Assembly: GCF_018617395.1 (NCBI RefSeq)
Contig: NZ_JACSKC010000006.1
Coordinates: 1 to 53,525 of the forward strand
DNA length: 53,525 nt
Origin: Exiguobacterium sp. s48
Lineage (GTDB): Bacteria > Bacillota > Bacilli > Exiguobacteriales > Exiguobacteriaceae
Direction: 5' to 3'
Numbering within the stretch: position 1 is the first letter of the stretch; every line of letters begins with the position of its first letter. The notes beneath the pieces are model-generated. The model searched no databases and was not told the origin of the DNA. It saw nothing but the letters and a program-made list of their open reading frames with translations. Below, piece after piece: positions 1-9,959 of the stretch. Both the position numbers and the translations under genes were made by a program.

Positions 1-63
1 AAGCGTCTCAGCGCCGAAAGTAGTTGGGGGATCTCCCCCTGTGAGGATAGGACGTTGCCAGGC
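1..63 (+). rRNA. rrf: 5S ribosomal RNA, 3' part only
   Basis: The first bases match the 3' half of a Bacillales 5S rRNA, including the CAGCGCCGA stretch, the GGGGG...CCCCC helix and the closing GTGAGGATAGGACG segment. The mature 3' end is placed at about 63 by analogy with B. subtilis 5S rRNA and could be off by a few bases. The gene is cut by the window edge. It shows that an rRNA operon ends just upstream of ctsR. Confidence 0.93.
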
Positions 64-77
64 AACAACGCAGAGGA

Positions 78-106
78 CGACCGAGCATAGCGCTCGGTCG
101 TTTTTT
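78..106 (+). terminator. rRNA operon terminator 1
   Basis: A perfect 9-bp stem (CGACCGAGC with GCTCGGTCG, loop ATAGC) is followed by six T. It starts 15 nt after the 5S end, where an rRNA operon terminator is expected. Confidence 0.93.
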
Positions 107-112
107 GATATA

Positions 113-142
113 GCGGTGCTCTCCATAGAGGGCATCGCTTTT
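113..142 (+). terminator. rRNA operon terminator 2
   Basis: A second hairpin follows at once: an 11-bp stem (113-123 with 128-138, two G-U pairs) closed by the loop CATA and followed by TTTT, then a further T-rich stretch. Tandem terminators are common after rRNA operons and would isolate ctsR from rRNA transcription. Confidence 0.8.
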
Positions 143-145
143 CGT

Positions 146-173
146 TTGCCTTTTTTTAAATCAATGATAAAAT
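146..173 (+). promoter_or_regulatory. ctsR operon promoter (sigma-A type)
   Basis: TTGCCT at 146-151 and TAAAAT at 168-173 are separated by 16 bp. This is the only reasonable pair between the rRNA terminators and ctsR, and the CtsR operator lies directly downstream, over the expected transcription start. Confidence 0.65.
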
Positions 174-175
174 AT

Positions 176-199
176 AGTCAAAAGTCAAAGATGGTCAGA
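176..199 (+). promoter_or_regulatory. CtsR operator (tandem heptads)
   Basis: AGTCAAA at 183-189, the 3-nt spacer GAT and GGTCAGA at 193-199 match the CtsR box (RGTCAAA-NAN-RGTCAAA) with one mismatch. Another AGTCAAA at 176-182 abuts it, giving three heptads in a row. The site lies just 3' of the -10 box and 11 nt before the ctsR ATG, as expected for autorepression of the class III heat-shock operon. Confidence 0.9.
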
Positions 200-210
200 G
201 GGTGGTGGAG

Positions 211-687
211 ATGAGAAATATTTCGGATGTCATTGAACAGTATTTGAAGCAAGTGTTGAAGGAAAGTCAGGCGAATGCGATTGAAATCAAACGTCAAGAT
301 ATCGCGCAACGATTCGAATGTGTCCCATCCCAAATCAATTACGTCATCAACACACGTTTTACCGTCGAAAAAGGATATTTAGTGGAAAGTAAACGTGGCG
401 GTGGTGGATATATTCGTATTCGACGCGTTGTGTTGCACGAGAAACAAGACATTCTATCTAGTTTGATGGAGGTCATTCATGAGCACCCACGACTGAATGA
501 ACAGCTCGTAGAAAATGTACTTGTTCGGTTAGTCGAAGAGCAAATGATGCATGAGCAAGAAGCCCAGTTGATTTATCATCTCTTATCAGATGAAGCATTG
601 AACTTACAAGTTGATGATCGTTCCTTTATTCGTCGTCAACAATTACTCACATTGATGAAAGTACTTCGTTATCGTAATGGAGGATAA
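211..687 (+). CDS. ctsR: CtsR, heat-shock (class III) transcription repressor
   Basis: Repressor of clp-type stress genes, released by heat and removed through the McsA/McsB/ClpC system encoded next to it. The protein (158 aa; B. subtilis 154) has the winged helix-turn-helix at about residues 24-50 and the glycine-rich wing RGGGG at 62-66, known as the thermosensing, DNA-contacting loop. I chose ATG 211, preceded by AGAGGG at 8 nt, because the product then begins MRNISD like its relatives; in-frame GTG codons at 202 and 205 have a poorer ribosome site. The CtsR box upstream shows autoregulation. First gene of a four-gene operon. Confidence 0.95.
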   Translation: MRNISDVIEQYLKQVLKESQANAIEIKRQDIAQRFECVPSQINYVINTRFTVEKGYLVESKRGGGGYIRIRRVVLHEKQDILSSLMEVIHEHPRLNEQLVENVLVRLVEEQMMHEQEAQLIYHLLSDEALNLQVDDRSFIRRQQLLTLMKVLRYRNGG

Positions 688-692
688 GTCGA

Positions 693-1127
693 ATGTTATG
701 CGAACGTTGTAAACAACGACCGGCTGTCAATGAGGTCGTCGTCATGGAACAAGGTGTACCCGTAAAAAAACGACTATGTCGACAGTGTACGGTAGAACTG
801 ATGACAGGCTACGTCCCGGACGTGAAACGCTGCCCGACCTGTCACATGACGCGTCAAGATTTATTACGTGTCCGAAAAGCAGGATGTGCGACGTGTTATA
901 CGGTATTTCGTGATGAACTGGTCAAGATCACGCGTCAATATCAGCAAGGACATGATCATCACGTCGGTTCTATTCCTGACCAGTTACGTACGCCGCATGA
1001 ACGAATTGAAGAGCGGCTTGAAAAGTTGGCAGGGGAGTTGACCCGTGCTGTCGAACAAGAAGATTATGAACGGGCAGCACGCATTCAAAAAGAAATGAAG
1101 CAATTAGAAGGGCAGGGTGATGTTTGA
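693..1127 (+). CDS. mcsA: McsA, activator of the McsB arginine kinase
   Basis: Zinc-binding adaptor that activates McsB and modulates CtsR. Two four-cysteine zinc sites are visible: C3-C6 with C29-C32, and C47-C50 with C65-C68. A UvrB/UvrC-type coiled motif lies near residues 105-140. At 144 aa it is clearly shorter than B. subtilis McsA (185 aa); the loss is in the linker between the two zinc sites, which are themselves intact. GGAGG at 679-683 lies inside the end of ctsR, and the stop overlaps the mcsB start, so translation is probably coupled. Confidence 0.93.
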   Translation: MLCERCKQRPAVNEVVVMEQGVPVKKRLCRQCTVELMTGYVPDVKRCPTCHMTRQDLLRVRKAGCATCYTVFRDELVKITRQYQQGHDHHVGSIPDQLRTPHERIEERLEKLAGELTRAVEQEDYERAARIQKEMKQLEGQGDV

Positions 1128-2170
1128 TGGAAACGTTCCTAACACATCCACTTGGTCCAAAAATGAAAGAGCGTGCCAAACTGGATGACTTGGTCGTCTC
1201 CACAAGAATTCGATTGGCACGGAATGTGAAAGACACTGTGTTTTCTCCAGTCCTTTCTAAAGAAGGAGAACGTCAATTGTGTGACCGTCTCGAAGGACGT
1301 TTACGCGGATTAAAGGGATTTGAATATCTTCATATGCATGATTATGATGAGGTCACCCGGCAGGCGTTGATGGAGAAACACTTGATTAGTCCGGCCATCG
1401 CGGCCAATGAAGAAAGTGCCGTCTTTTTAAGCGAGGATGAAACCATCAGTGTGTTGATTAATGAAGAAGACCACTTGCGAATTCAAACATTGCTTCCGGG
1501 TTATCAAGTGAAAGAAGCGTTTGAGTTAGCGAATCAAGTAGATGCACTGTGCGCGGAATCACTCTCTTACGCCTTTGACGAACAGTTAGGTTATTTGACG
1601 ACATGTCCAAGTAATATCGGAACAGGACTCCGGGCCTCGGTCATGTTACACTTACCGGGACTCACGTTAACGGGCCGAATCAGTCCGATATTACGAGAAC
1701 TTCGAAAACTTGGCTATACGATTCGAGGTCGCTACGGTGAAGGAAGTGATGCGGCAGGACGCTTGTTTCAGTTATCCAATCAACGAACATTGGGCAGTCA
1801 TGAGTCACAAATACTGGCTGACTTTATGGAAGTGACAGAACAAGTGATTCAAGCAGAACGTCACGCGCGTGAAGAGCTCGTCGCAAATCGACAAGTTGAG
1901 TTAGAAGATCGATTTTATCGGTCGTATGGGATTTTACGGTATGCCAAACTTCTGTCATCCACCGAAGCCATCGAACGACTATCAGATTTACACTTAGCGA
2001 GTGACCTGGGCATTTTGTCTGATTGGAGTCCACCGAAGTTTCATGAACTCATTGTTCGGCTACAATCAGGTTTTCTACAAAAACATTTCGGGAAAACATT
2101 ATCTACGCAAGAACGGGATCGAGAACGAGCGACACTCGTTCGTCGAACGTTAGATCAAGGCTTAGTTTGA
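1127..2170 (+). CDS. mcsB: McsB, protein arginine kinase
   Basis: Phosphorylates arginines on CtsR and on misfolded proteins, marking them for ClpC-ClpP. It belongs to the phosphagen kinase fold: the nucleotide-binding STRIRLARN lies near residues 25-33 and the active-site cysteine in CPSNIGTG is about C160. The C-terminal RDRERA (about 330-335) matches the RDxxRA motif known to bind phosphoarginine allosterically. Length 347 aa (B. subtilis 363). I start at ATG 1127, which overlaps the mcsA stop (TGATG), rather than at the TTG one codon earlier. Confidence 0.95.
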   Translation: METFLTHPLGPKMKERAKLDDLVVSTRIRLARNVKDTVFSPVLSKEGERQLCDRLEGRLRGLKGFEYLHMHDYDEVTRQALMEKHLISPAIAANEESAVFLSEDETISVLINEEDHLRIQTLLPGYQVKEAFELANQVDALCAESLSYAFDEQLGYLTTCPSNIGTGLRASVMLHLPGLTLTGRISPILRELRKLGYTIRGRYGEGSDAAGRLFQLSNQRTLGSHESQILADFMEVTEQVIQAERHAREELVANRQVELEDRFYRSYGILRYAKLLSSTEAIERLSDLHLASDLGILSDWSPPKFHELIVRLQSGFLQKHFGKTLSTQERDRERATLVRRTLDQGLV

Positions 2171-2194
2171 TCCAACTCTAAGGAGGTTATGTCA

Positions 2195-4630
2195 ATGATG
2201 TTTGGACGATTTACAGAACGAGCACAACGCGTATTAGCTTTAGCACAAGAGGAAGCCGTACGTCTTGGCCATCATAATATTGGTACAGAACATATTTTAT
2301 TAGGATTGGTTCGTGAAGGAGAAGGGATTGCGGCTAAAGCGCTCTTCGCTCTCGGATTGACTTCTGAAAAAATTCAGCAAGAAGTAGAATCTTTGATTGG
2401 GCGTGGGTCTGAGAATGGGTCAACGATTCATTACACGCCACGTGCGAAGAAGGTTATTGAACTCTCAATGGATGAAGCTCGAAAATTGGGACATTCATAC
2501 GTTGGAACGGAACACATTTTGCTTGGGTTGATTCGTGAAGGAGAAGGGGTCGCAGCGCGTGTCCTCAATAACCTTGGAATCAGTTTGACGAAAGCACGTC
2601 AACAAGTCTTACAACTCCTTGGGAACACGGAGTCATCTTCAAATGCATCACAACCAGGCGCGAGCGCTGCAACCCCAACACTTGACGGGTTGGCACGTGA
2701 CTTGACACAACAAGCTCGTGAATCACGCTTAGACCCAGTCATCGGACGTGCAGGTGAGATTCAACGTGTCATTGAAGTCCTGTCTCGTCGAACAAAGAAC
2801 AACCCAGTTCTCATCGGGGAGCCAGGAGTCGGGAAAACGGCTGTCGTCGAAGGTCTTGCTCAACAAATCATTAACAACGAAGTGCCAGAGACACTTCGTA
2901 ACAAACGCGTCATGGTACTTGATATGGGTACTCTCGTAGCAGGGACAAAATACCGTGGTGAGTTCGAAGACCGATTGAAAAAGGTCATGGACGAAATTCG
3001 TCAGGCTGGTAACGTCATTCTCTTCATCGATGAGTTGCATACCTTGATTGGTGCGGGTGGCGCAGAAGGTGCAATTGACGCGTCAAACATCCTCAAACCG
3101 TCACTGGCTCGTGGAGAGCTTCAATGTATCGGGGCGACAACGCTCGACGAATATCGCAAGTATATCGAGAAAGATGCGGCACTTGAACGACGCTTCCAAC
3201 CGATTCAAGTGAATGAGCCGACGACAGAAGAAGCAGAACAAATTCTACTCGGCTTACGCGATCGCTACGAGGCACACCACCGTGTGACGATTACAGATAC
3301 GGCGATTCATGAGGCGGTCGTTCTCTCTGACCGTTATATCTCAGATCGTTTCTTGCCAGACAAAGCGATTGACCTTGTCGACGAGGCGGCATCGAAAGTA
3401 CGACTTCGTTCATTCACGGCACCACCGAACTTGAAAGAGTTGGAGTCGCGCCTTGAATCGATTCGTAAAGAAAAAGACTCTGCTGTTCAAAGCCAAGAGT
3501 TTGAAAAAGCAGCTTCTCTCCGTGATACAGAACAAAAATTACGCGATGAGTTAGAAGAGTTGAAAGCAGAATGGCAGAACAAGCAAGGAAATGAAAAACT
3601 TGAAGTGACAAAAGAAGATATCGCTCAAGTTGTCGCCAACTGGACTGGTGTACCGGTCACGAAGATCGCGGAAGAAGAGACGGACCGTCTCCTCAAACTC
3701 GAATCGATTCTTCACAACCGAGTCATCGGACAAGACGATGCAGTGAAATCGATTTCTCGTGCCATCCGTCGTGCCCGTGCTGGATTGAAAGATCCAAAAC
3801 GTCCAATCGGCTCATTTATCTTCCTCGGACCTACCGGAGTCGGGAAAACCGAACTCGCGCGTGCGGTTGCTGAAGCGATGTTTGGCGATGAAGATGCCAT
3901 CATTCGAATCGACATGTCCGAGTACATGGAAAAACATGCGACGAGCCGTCTCGTCGGTTCGCCTCCTGGTTATGTCGGGTACGAAGAAGGCGGTCAGTTG
4001 ACAGAAAAGGTACGCCGGAAGCCATACTCGGTCATTCTACTCGATGAGATTGAAAAAGCGCACCCTGAAGTATTTAACATCTTGCTTCAAGTACTTGACG
4101 ACGGCCGCTTGACGGATTCGAAAGGTCGCACAGTCGACTTCCGAAATACCGTCATCATCATGACGTCTAACGTCGGAGCCGCAGCGCTTCAACGAAACAA
4201 ATATGTAGGATTCACAGTGGAAGATGATGTGAAACGTGAGTATACAGAAATGAAGGACAAAGTACTCGAGGAATTGAAGAAAGCGTTCCGACCTGAGTTC
4301 TTGAACCGGATTGATGAAATCACGGTATTCCACTCACTTCAAAAAGAACACATTCAAGAAATCATCAAACTTATGGCAGAGACGCTCAAGAAACGTCTCG
4401 CCGAACAAGGTGTTGATTTCAGCTTGACGGATGCGGCACTCGATAAAATTGCCGATGTCGGCTACGATCCGGAATACGGGGCCCGCCCTCTCCGTCGTGC
4501 CCTTCAACGGGAAGTGGAGGACCGCCTCTCAGAAGCAATGCTCGGCGGTACAATCGCTAGAGGCAGTAAAGTTGCGCTCGACGTACAAGATGGAGAGTTC
4601 GTCGTTCGTAACGAAGGTGTAGTTCAGTAA
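2195..4630 (+). CDS. clpC: ClpC, AAA+ unfoldase of the ClpCP protease
   Basis: ATP-driven unfoldase that feeds phosphoarginine-tagged and adaptor-bound proteins to ClpP in the cytosol. Order of parts: two N-terminal Clp repeats (1-150), AAA domain 1 with Walker A GEPGVGKT (about 208-215) and Walker B near 275, a UVR-like coiled middle domain (about 410-470), AAA domain 2 with GPTGVGKT near 545, and the VGF tripeptide near 671, the known ClpP-docking loop of ClpC. AAGGAGG at 2180-2186 is 8 nt from ATG 2195 but only 2 nt from the upstream ATG 2189, so 2195 is preferred. It gives 811 aa, starting like B. subtilis ClpC. Last gene of the CtsR operon. Confidence 0.97.
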   Translation: MMFGRFTERAQRVLALAQEEAVRLGHHNIGTEHILLGLVREGEGIAAKALFALGLTSEKIQQEVESLIGRGSENGSTIHYTPRAKKVIELSMDEARKLGHSYVGTEHILLGLIREGEGVAARVLNNLGISLTKARQQVLQLLGNTESSSNASQPGASAATPTLDGLARDLTQQARESRLDPVIGRAGEIQRVIEVLSRRTKNNPVLIGEPGVGKTAVVEGLAQQIINNEVPETLRNKRVMVLDMGTLVAGTKYRGEFEDRLKKVMDEIRQAGNVILFIDELHTLIGAGGAEGAIDASNILKPSLARGELQCIGATTLDEYRKYIEKDAALERRFQPIQVNEPTTEEAEQILLGLRDRYEAHHRVTITDTAIHEAVVLSDRYISDRFLPDKAIDLVDEAASKVRLRSFTAPPNLKELESRLESIRKEKDSAVQSQEFEKAASLRDTEQKLRDELEELKAEWQNKQGNEKLEVTKEDIAQVVANWTGVPVTKIAEEETDRLLKLESILHNRVIGQDDAVKSISRAIRRARAGLKDPKRPIGSFIFLGPTGVGKTELARAVAEAMFGDEDAIIRIDMSEYMEKHATSRLVGSPPGYVGYEEGGQLTEKVRRKPYSVILLDEIEKAHPEVFNILLQVLDDGRLTDSKGRTVDFRNTVIIMTSNVGAAALQRNKYVGFTVEDDVKREYTEMKDKVLEELKKAFRPEFLNRIDEITVFHSLQKEHIQEIIKLMAETLKKRLAEQGVDFSLTDAALDKIADVGYDPEYGARPLRRALQREVEDRLSEAMLGGTIARGSKVALDVQDGEFVVRNEGVVQ

Positions 4631-4637
4631 ATCATTC

Positions 4638-4669
4638 AGCTCCCTCGTCGTTTAGAGGGAGCTTTTTTT
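4638..4669 (+). terminator. clpC operon terminator
   Basis: The 9-bp stem AGCTCCCTC / GAGGGAGCT with an 8-nt loop and seven T begins 7 nt after the clpC stop. Confidence 0.93.
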
Positions 4670-4686
4670 AGACAGGAAGGGAACTT

Positions 4687-6063
4687 ATGGCCAAAATTAA
4701 AACGAAATACGTCTGCCAATCGTGCGGATATGAATCAGCCAAATGGATGGGGCGTTGTCCGGGTTGTAATGAATGGAATACACTCGTCGAAGAGTTTGTA
4801 GAAGAGAAGAAAGCCAAACGTGGAGCGGCCTTTGTGCATAGTTCATCGCGACAATTGAAACCGGAACGATTAGCGAACGTCGTCTCACAAGAAGAGACGC
4901 GCGTGCATACGAATAGTCGTGAATTTGACCGTGTGCTCGGCGGTGGGATTGTCCCAGGTTCACTCGTTTTAGTCGGCGGGGACCCGGGAATCGGGAAGTC
5001 GACCATTCTGTTACAGGTCAGCGCCCACTTAGCCCATAGTGGCAAAAAGGTACTGTATATCTCGGGTGAAGAATCACTCAAGCAAACAAAACTACGGGCG
5101 GAGCGTCTCGGCTTACCGACTGAAGATTTATACGTACTCGCTGAGACAGACATGTTGATGATTGAGCGGGTCATCGATGAGGAACAACCTGGATTCGTCA
5201 TCATCGATTCGATTCAAACGGTGTATATGGATGAAATTCAATCGGCTCCAGGTAGCGTTTCACAAGTTCGAGAATGTACGGCCGCCCTGATGAAGATCGC
5301 AAAAACACGAGGAATTGCTGTCTTCATCGTCGGTCACGTAACAAAACAAGGTTCGATTGCGGGACCACGTTTACTCGAGCATATGGTCGATGCGGTACTT
5401 TACTTTGAAGGGGAACGTCATCATACGTTCCGTATATTGCGAGCCGTGAAAAACCGTTTCGGTTCAACCAATGAAATCGGAATTTTCGAGATGAAAGAGA
5501 GTGGGCTAGAAGAAGTCCTCAATCCGTCCGAAATTTTCTTAGAGGAACGAACCGCCGGTGTGTCGGGTTCTACGGTCGTCGCCTCGATGGAAGGGACACG
5601 AACGGTACTTGTAGAACTCCAAGCACTCATTTCGCCGACGTCGTTCGGTAACCCGAGACGCATGGCGACGGGAATCGATCAAAACCGGGTCGCGCTTCTC
5701 ATGGCCGTCCTTGAGAAACGATCAGGTTTGTTGCTTCAAACACAAGATGCTTACTTGAAAGCGGCGGGTGGTGTCAAACTAGATGAGCCTGCGATTGACC
5801 TTGCGATTTGTGTCTCGATTGCTTCGAGTTTTCGTGACCGTCCAACCCGTCCGACAGATGTCTGCATCGGTGAGGTTGGATTGACCGGGGAAGTGCGACG
5901 CGTATCCCGAATCGAACAGCGTGTCGCCGAAGCGGCGAAGTTAGGGTTTACCCGGGCGATTATACCGAAGAATAATATGGGTGGGTGGACCGCACCCGCA
6001 GGCATTGAAGTCGTTGGGGTCGGAACAGTGGATGAAGCACTCCAGTTGGCGATTCCGTTCTAA
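4687..6063 (+). CDS. radA: RadA (Sms), DNA branch-migration ATPase
   Basis: Helps extend recombination intermediates during repair and transformation. The protein (458 aa, normal length) has a four-cysteine zinc finger (C10, C13, C24, C27), a RecA-like core with Walker [10 protein letters not shown] near 98-106, the RadA-specific KNRFG motif near 254-258, and a C-terminal Lon-protease-like domain. It follows the clpC terminator by 17 nt with no visible promoter, so it may depend on readthrough. In B. subtilis disA follows radA; here yacL follows directly. Confidence 0.97.
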   Translation: MAKIKTKYVCQSCGYESAKWMGRCPGCNEWNTLVEEFVEEKKAKRGAAFVHSSSRQLKPERLANVVSQEETRVHTNSREFDRVLGGGIVPGSLVLVGGDPGIGKSTILLQVSAHLAHSGKKVLYISGEESLKQTKLRAERLGLPTEDLYVLAETDMLMIERVIDEEQPGFVIIDSIQTVYMDEIQSAPGSVSQVRECTAALMKIAKTRGIAVFIVGHVTKQGSIAGPRLLEHMVDAVLYFEGERHHTFRILRAVKNRFGSTNEIGIFEMKESGLEEVLNPSEIFLEERTAGVSGSTVVASMEGTRTVLVELQALISPTSFGNPRRMATGIDQNRVALLMAVLEKRSGLLLQTQDAYLKAAGGVKLDEPAIDLAICVSIASSFRDRPTRPTDVCIGEVGLTGEVRRVSRIEQRVAEAAKLGFTRAIIPKNNMGGWTAPAGIEVVGVGTVDEALQLAIPF

Positions 6064-6091
6064 CGGGTCGCCACTGGCAGTTTTTAACGCT

Positions 6092-6127
6092 TTGTAACGA
6101 ACGTGATTGAAAAAATCATGTTACAAT
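6092..6127 (+). promoter_or_regulatory. Extended -10 promoter with overlapping inverted repeat, before yacL
   Basis: TACAAT at 6122-6127 is preceded by TGT, an extended -10; there is no good -35 at normal spacing. TTGTAAC (6092-6098) and GTTACAA (6120-6126) are a perfect 7-bp inverted repeat, and TGATT/AATCA pairs inside it. The right arm covers the -10 box. It could be an operator or simply a hairpin; only the repeat and the -10 are directly seen. Confidence 0.5.
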
Positions 6128-6177
6128 GAAAGTGTTATTTTTTGAAATTTTATTTCATATAGAAGGAGGTGGAATGA

Positions 6178-7239
6178 GTGAAGATTGCTGTACGAATCGG
6201 ATTTATTTTGATTGGACTCGTCGTGGGTTGGTTCGGAATTATCGAGGCGACGCTTTTATTAGGAGACCTTGGCATGAATGTGCCGGAATGGTTAACGATT
6301 CCATACGTAGCAAGTTTGATTGGTGGACTTATCTTCTTCATTCTTAGTTTATTCTTAACCGATGGTGTTGTTGCATTTATTCGTTTTGTCGAGGAACGGC
6401 TCGTCCGTTTACCGGTAGGAGATATTTTATTCGGTTCGATCGGACTCATTATCGGGCTTTTGATTGCCTTTTTGATCAGTGTGTCGCTTGAAGTCACGAA
6501 TATTTTCTTACTGAGTAAAATCGTCCCGATTTTTGTCACAGCGCTGTTTGGTTACTTTGGTTTCGCGGTCGGGTATCGGAAGCGTAACGAATGGATTAAA
6601 TTATTTGTGAAGAGTGAACGGGATAAGACGGCAGCCCCAGTGAAACGTTCAAATGATAAAATTTTAGACACGAGTGTCATCATTGATGGACGCATCGCTG
6701 ACATCGCCACAACGGGATTTGTAGAAGGGACATTGATTGTTCCACAATTCGTCATCGGCGAACTGCAGTACATTGCCGACTCTTCCGATACGTTGAAGCG
6801 GAATCGTGGTCGTCGTGGTCTCGATATATTGAAAGAACTTCAAGAGAATAAGCGTATTCAAGTCGAAATTTACGATGGGGACTTTGAAGACGTACCGGAA
6901 GTTGATATCAAATTGATTAAACTGGCTGAATTGAAAAATGGGATTGTCGTCACGAATGACTACAACTTAAACAAAGTGTGCGAGGTACGGAATGTTCCTG
7001 TCTTGAATATTAATGACCTAGCAAATGCCGTTAAACAAATCGTCATTCCTGGCGAAGAGATGGTCGTGACGGTCATTAAAGAAGGGAAAGAGCAAAATCA
7101 AGGCGTCGCCTATCTTGAAGATGGGACGATGGTCGTCGTGGAAGGTGGACGTAAGTTGATTTCGAAGACGTTACCTGTTGTCGTGACGAGTGTCTTACAG
7201 ACGTCAGCTGGAAGAATGATTTTTGCTCGTCCTGAATAA
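6178..7239 (+). CDS. yacL: YacL-like membrane PIN-TRAM protein (putative RNase)
   Basis: The protein (353 aa) has about four membrane segments within residues 1-140, then a PIN nuclease domain starting at LDTSVIIDGR (about 163-172), with further acidic residues at DFEDVPEVD and TNDYN, and a C-terminal TRAM domain (about 290-350) expected to bind RNA. It matches B. subtilis YacL in order and length. The biological substrate is not established to my knowledge. The start is GTG 6178, with AAGGAGGT 7 nt upstream. An extended -10 promoter precedes it and a terminator follows. Confidence 0.93.
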   Translation: MKIAVRIGFILIGLVVGWFGIIEATLLLGDLGMNVPEWLTIPYVASLIGGLIFFILSLFLTDGVVAFIRFVEERLVRLPVGDILFGSIGLIIGLLIAFLISVSLEVTNIFLLSKIVPIFVTALFGYFGFAVGYRKRNEWIKLFVKSERDKTAAPVKRSNDKILDTSVIIDGRIADIATTGFVEGTLIVPQFVIGELQYIADSSDTLKRNRGRRGLDILKELQENKRIQVEIYDGDFEDVPEVDIKLIKLAELKNGIVVTNDYNLNKVCEVRNVPVLNINDLANAVKQIVIPGEEMVVTVIKEGKEQNQGVAYLEDGTMVVVEGGRKLISKTLPVVVTSVLQTSAGRMIFARPE

Positions 7240-7250
7240 TTCATAAAAAA

Positions 7251-7275
7251 GAGACGCGCGAGCGCTCTCTTTTTT
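7251..7275 (+). terminator. yacL terminator
   Basis: GAGACGC pairs with GCG-C-TCTC around the tetraloop GCGA, with one bulged C, and six T follow. ispD starts only 20 nt further on, so ispD-ispF may rely partly on readthrough. Confidence 0.75.
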
Positions 7276-7294
7276 CACGAAGAGAGGTTTTTAG

Positions 7295-7975
7295 ATGGTA
7301 ACGTATACGGTTGTGATTCCGGCTGCTGGGAGAGGGAAACGAATGGGAGCAGAAGCGAATAAGCTCATGCTATCGCTACGTGGTAAACCGATTATTGCAT
7401 GGACACTCCAAGCATTCGATACCGATCCATGGTGTGAGCGGATTGTTTTAGCCATTCGTTCGGAGGAGCGAAGTTGGTTTGAAACAATGACGGCGCATAT
7501 GAAAACACCGGTTACATATGTGACAGGCGGGGAAGAACGACAACAGAGTGTTTACGCCGGACTAAAAGTAGTTTCGACTGACACGATTGTCATGATTCAC
7601 GATGGTGCTCGTCCGTTTGTAAAACGAGAACACTTGCATCAAGTGGCTGAAGCGGCGCGTCAAGGTGGTGCCATCTTAGCAGTGCCTGTAAAAGATACGG
7701 TCAAACAAGTTGAGCATCAAAACATTGAACGTACCGTCCCTCGTGAAAACTTGTGGTTGGCTCAAACCCCACAAGCCTTTCCGATCAACGCAATTTTGGA
7801 TGCGCATAAACGAGCGTCCGAACAACATGTAATGGGAACGGATGACGCGAGTTTATTTGAATGGCTCGGTGAATCGGTACAGGTGGTTCTCGGCGATTAT
7901 CATAATATCAAAATGACGACACCCGAAGATTTATTATTTGGTGAAGCGATTTTAGCGAAGGAGGAATTACAATGA
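7295..7975 (+). CDS. ispD: IspD, 2-C-methyl-D-erythritol 4-phosphate cytidylyltransferase
   Basis: Third enzyme of the MEP isoprenoid pathway: it joins MEP to CTP to give CDP-ME. The N-terminal nucleotide-binding loop [10 protein letters not shown] (9-18), the [10 protein letters not shown] segment near residue 105 and the late GTDDASLFE motif are typical of the family. Length 226 aa is normal. The 3' end overlaps ispF by 4 nt (ATGA), so the two consecutive-pathway enzymes are translationally linked. Confidence 0.97.
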   Translation: MVTYTVVIPAAGRGKRMGAEANKLMLSLRGKPIIAWTLQAFDTDPWCERIVLAIRSEERSWFETMTAHMKTPVTYVTGGEERQQSVYAGLKVVSTDTIVMIHDGARPFVKREHLHQVAEAARQGGAILAVPVKDTVKQVEHQNIERTVPRENLWLAQTPQAFPINAILDAHKRASEQHVMGTDDASLFEWLGESVQVVLGDYHNIKMTTPEDLLFGEAILAKEELQ

Positions 7976-8445
7976 GAATTGGTCAAGGATTTGATGTACA
8001 TGCATTCGCAGAAGGACGCCCGTTAATTTTAGGAGGGATTGAGATTCCGCACGAGCGCGGCCTTCTCGGTCATTCTGATGCGGACGTGTTACTTCATACG
8101 ATTGCCGATGCAGCGCTTGGAGCGATTGCAGCAGGAGATATCGGGAAGCATTTCCCGGACACGGATCCGGAATTCAAAGACGCAGATTCAAAAGTATTGC
8201 TTCGTCATGTTTGGCAGCTCGTGAAAGACCGAGGATACGTTCTTGGGAATGTTGATGCGACGGTCATGGCACAACGGCCAAAACTCCGCCCATATATTGA
8301 TGAGATGCGCGCGGTCATTGCCAATTTGCTAGAAGCGGACATCGAACAGGTGAACGTGAAGGCAACAACGACAGAAAAACTCGGCTTCACAGGACGTGAA
8401 GAAGGAATCGCGGCGCAGGCGGTCATCTTACTCAACCGGGCTTGA
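7972..8445 (+). CDS. ispF: IspF, 2-C-methyl-D-erythritol 2,4-cyclodiphosphate synthase
   Basis: Forms the cyclodiphosphate MEcPP in the MEP pathway, as a trimer. The zinc ligands D8, H10 and H42 are in their usual places (GFDVHAF and DVLLHT), followed by the GDIGKHFPD substrate loop; 157 aa is normal. AAGGAGG lies inside the end of ispD and the start codon overlaps the ispD stop. Confidence 0.97.
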   Translation: MRIGQGFDVHAFAEGRPLILGGIEIPHERGLLGHSDADVLLHTIADAALGAIAAGDIGKHFPDTDPEFKDADSKVLLRHVWQLVKDRGYVLGNVDATVMAQRPKLRPYIDEMRAVIANLLEADIEQVNVKATTTEKLGFTGREEGIAAQAVILLNRA

Positions 8446-8451
8446 CAGAAA

Positions 8452-8460
8452 TGGTATACT
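8452..8460 (+). promoter_or_regulatory. Possible extended -10 promoter for gltX
   Basis: TGG-TATACT lies 33 nt before the gltX ATG, directly after the ispF stop. No matching -35 is seen at 16-18 bp; a TTGACA at 8442-8447 is too close to serve. Weakly supported. Confidence 0.4.
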
Positions 8461-8493
8461 ATTTGGGCAGAAGAGAAGAAAGGTGGAACTATT

Positions 8494-9948
8494 ATGAGTG
8501 AAGTGCGTGTACGCTATGCGCCTAGTCCGACGGGGCATCTCCATATCGGAAATGCGCGGACTGCGTTGTTTAACTACTTATTTGCTCGCCATGCAGGCGG
8601 AAAAATGATTCTTCGGATTGAAGACACTGACCAGAAACGGAATGTGTTGAACGGTGTTGAGAGTCAGATGAAATACTTGGAATGGCTCGGCATCGACTGG
8701 GATGAAGGTCCAGGTCGTGACGGGGACTACGGTCCTTATTACCAAATGGAACGTCTTTCGCTCTATGAAAAATACGTCAACGAATTGATGAGTAAAGGCC
8801 TCGCTTACAAGTGCTACATGACGTCTGAGGAACTTGAAGCAGAGCGTGAAGCACAAATCGCACGAGGAGAAGCACCGCGTTATTCTGGTGCGCACCGTAA
8901 CCTCACTGTCGAAGAACGTGAAGCGTTTGAAGCGGAAGGTCGTAAACCGTCTATCCGTATCCGTGTGCCGGAAGGTGTGACGTATAAATGGACGGATGTC
9001 GTCAAAGGAGACGTCTCGTTTGAATCGAAAGATTTTGGGGACTGGGTCATCGTGAAACAAGATGGTATCCCGACATACAACTTCGCGGTTGTTGTGGACG
9101 ACCATTTGATGAAGATCAGTCACGTATTGCGTGGAGACGATCACATTGCGAATACACCAAAACAGATGATGGTTTATGACGCACTCGGTTGGGAGTATCC
9201 TGAATTCGGTCACATGACGCTCATCTATAACGATCAACATAAGAAGTTGTCAAAACGAGACGAGTCGATCATTCAGTTTATCGAACAATATGCGGATCTC
9301 GGTTACTTGCCAGAAGCGCTCTTCAACTTTATTTCGCTTCTTGGGTGGTCACCGGTCGGTGAAGAAGAAATCTTCTCAAAAGAAGAATTCATTCAAATGT
9401 TTGATGCGAACCGATTGTCGAAGAGTCCAGCTGTATTTGACCAACAAAAACTTTCTTGGATCAACAGTGTATACATGAAGAAGGCCACGCTTGACGAAGT
9501 GGTGGCACTCAGTTTACCATTCTTACAAGAAGCAGGACGATTACCCGAGGCGGTATCTGTCGAGGAAGCGGATTGGGCCACAAACTTGATTGCATTGTAT
9601 AAAGAACAAATGACGCACGGTGCAGAAATCGTTGCGTTGACAGACTTGTTCTTCAAAGATGAAATCGAGTATGACGAGGAAGCGAATGCTGTTCTTTCTG
9701 GTGAAACGGTACCCGCTGTCCTTGCAGAGTTCAAACAACAGCTTGAAGGAATCGAAGACTTCACGCCAGAAGCGATTAAAGCGGCGACGAAAGCGACGCA
9801 AAAAGCAACTGGTCAAAAAGGAAAGAACTTGTTCATGCCAATCCGTGTCGCTACGACAGGACAAACACATGGACCAGAGCTTCCGAACGCGATTTCGTTA
9901 ATCGGAAAAGAGCGCGTATTGAAGCGTCTGACAACTTTATTAGCGTAA
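8494..9948 (+). CDS. gltX: Glutamyl-tRNA synthetase
   Basis: Charges tRNA-Glu and, as in most Firmicutes lacking GlnRS, presumably also tRNA-Gln, with later amidation by GatCAB (family knowledge). Class I signatures are present: HLHIGN at 15-20 (HIGH) and KLSKR at 251-255 (KMSKS). Length 484 aa is normal. AGAAAGGTGGA precedes ATG 8494. A cysteine T-box separates it from cysE, so gltX and the cysteine genes are only partly co-expressed. Confidence 0.97.
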   Translation: MSEVRVRYAPSPTGHLHIGNARTALFNYLFARHAGGKMILRIEDTDQKRNVLNGVESQMKYLEWLGIDWDEGPGRDGDYGPYYQMERLSLYEKYVNELMSKGLAYKCYMTSEELEAEREAQIARGEAPRYSGAHRNLTVEEREAFEAEGRKPSIRIRVPEGVTYKWTDVVKGDVSFESKDFGDWVIVKQDGIPTYNFAVVVDDHLMKISHVLRGDDHIANTPKQMMVYDALGWEYPEFGHMTLIYNDQHKKLSKRDESIIQFIEQYADLGYLPEALFNFISLLGWSPVGEEEIFSKEEFIQMFDANRLSKSPAVFDQQKLSWINSVYMKKATLDEVVALSLPFLQEAGRLPEAVSVEEADWATNLIALYKEQMTHGAEIVALTDLFFKDEIEYDEEANAVLSGETVPAVLAEFKQQLEGIEDFTPEAIKAATKATQKATGQKGKNLFMPIRVATTGQTHGPELPNAISLIGKERVLKRLTTLLA

Positions 9949-9959
9949 TAAAGGCATCG

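Noticed and set aside
4668-5204. 178-codon open frame on the - strand over radA
   Set aside because: Serine-rich antisense frame of radA without a promoter or ribosome site; the + strand reading is a clear full-length RadA.
8578-9240. 220-codon open frame on the - strand inside gltX
   Set aside because: It lies fully within gltX, has no ribosome site or family motif, and has the Phe/Val/His-rich composition usual for the antisense frame of a strongly biased gene.
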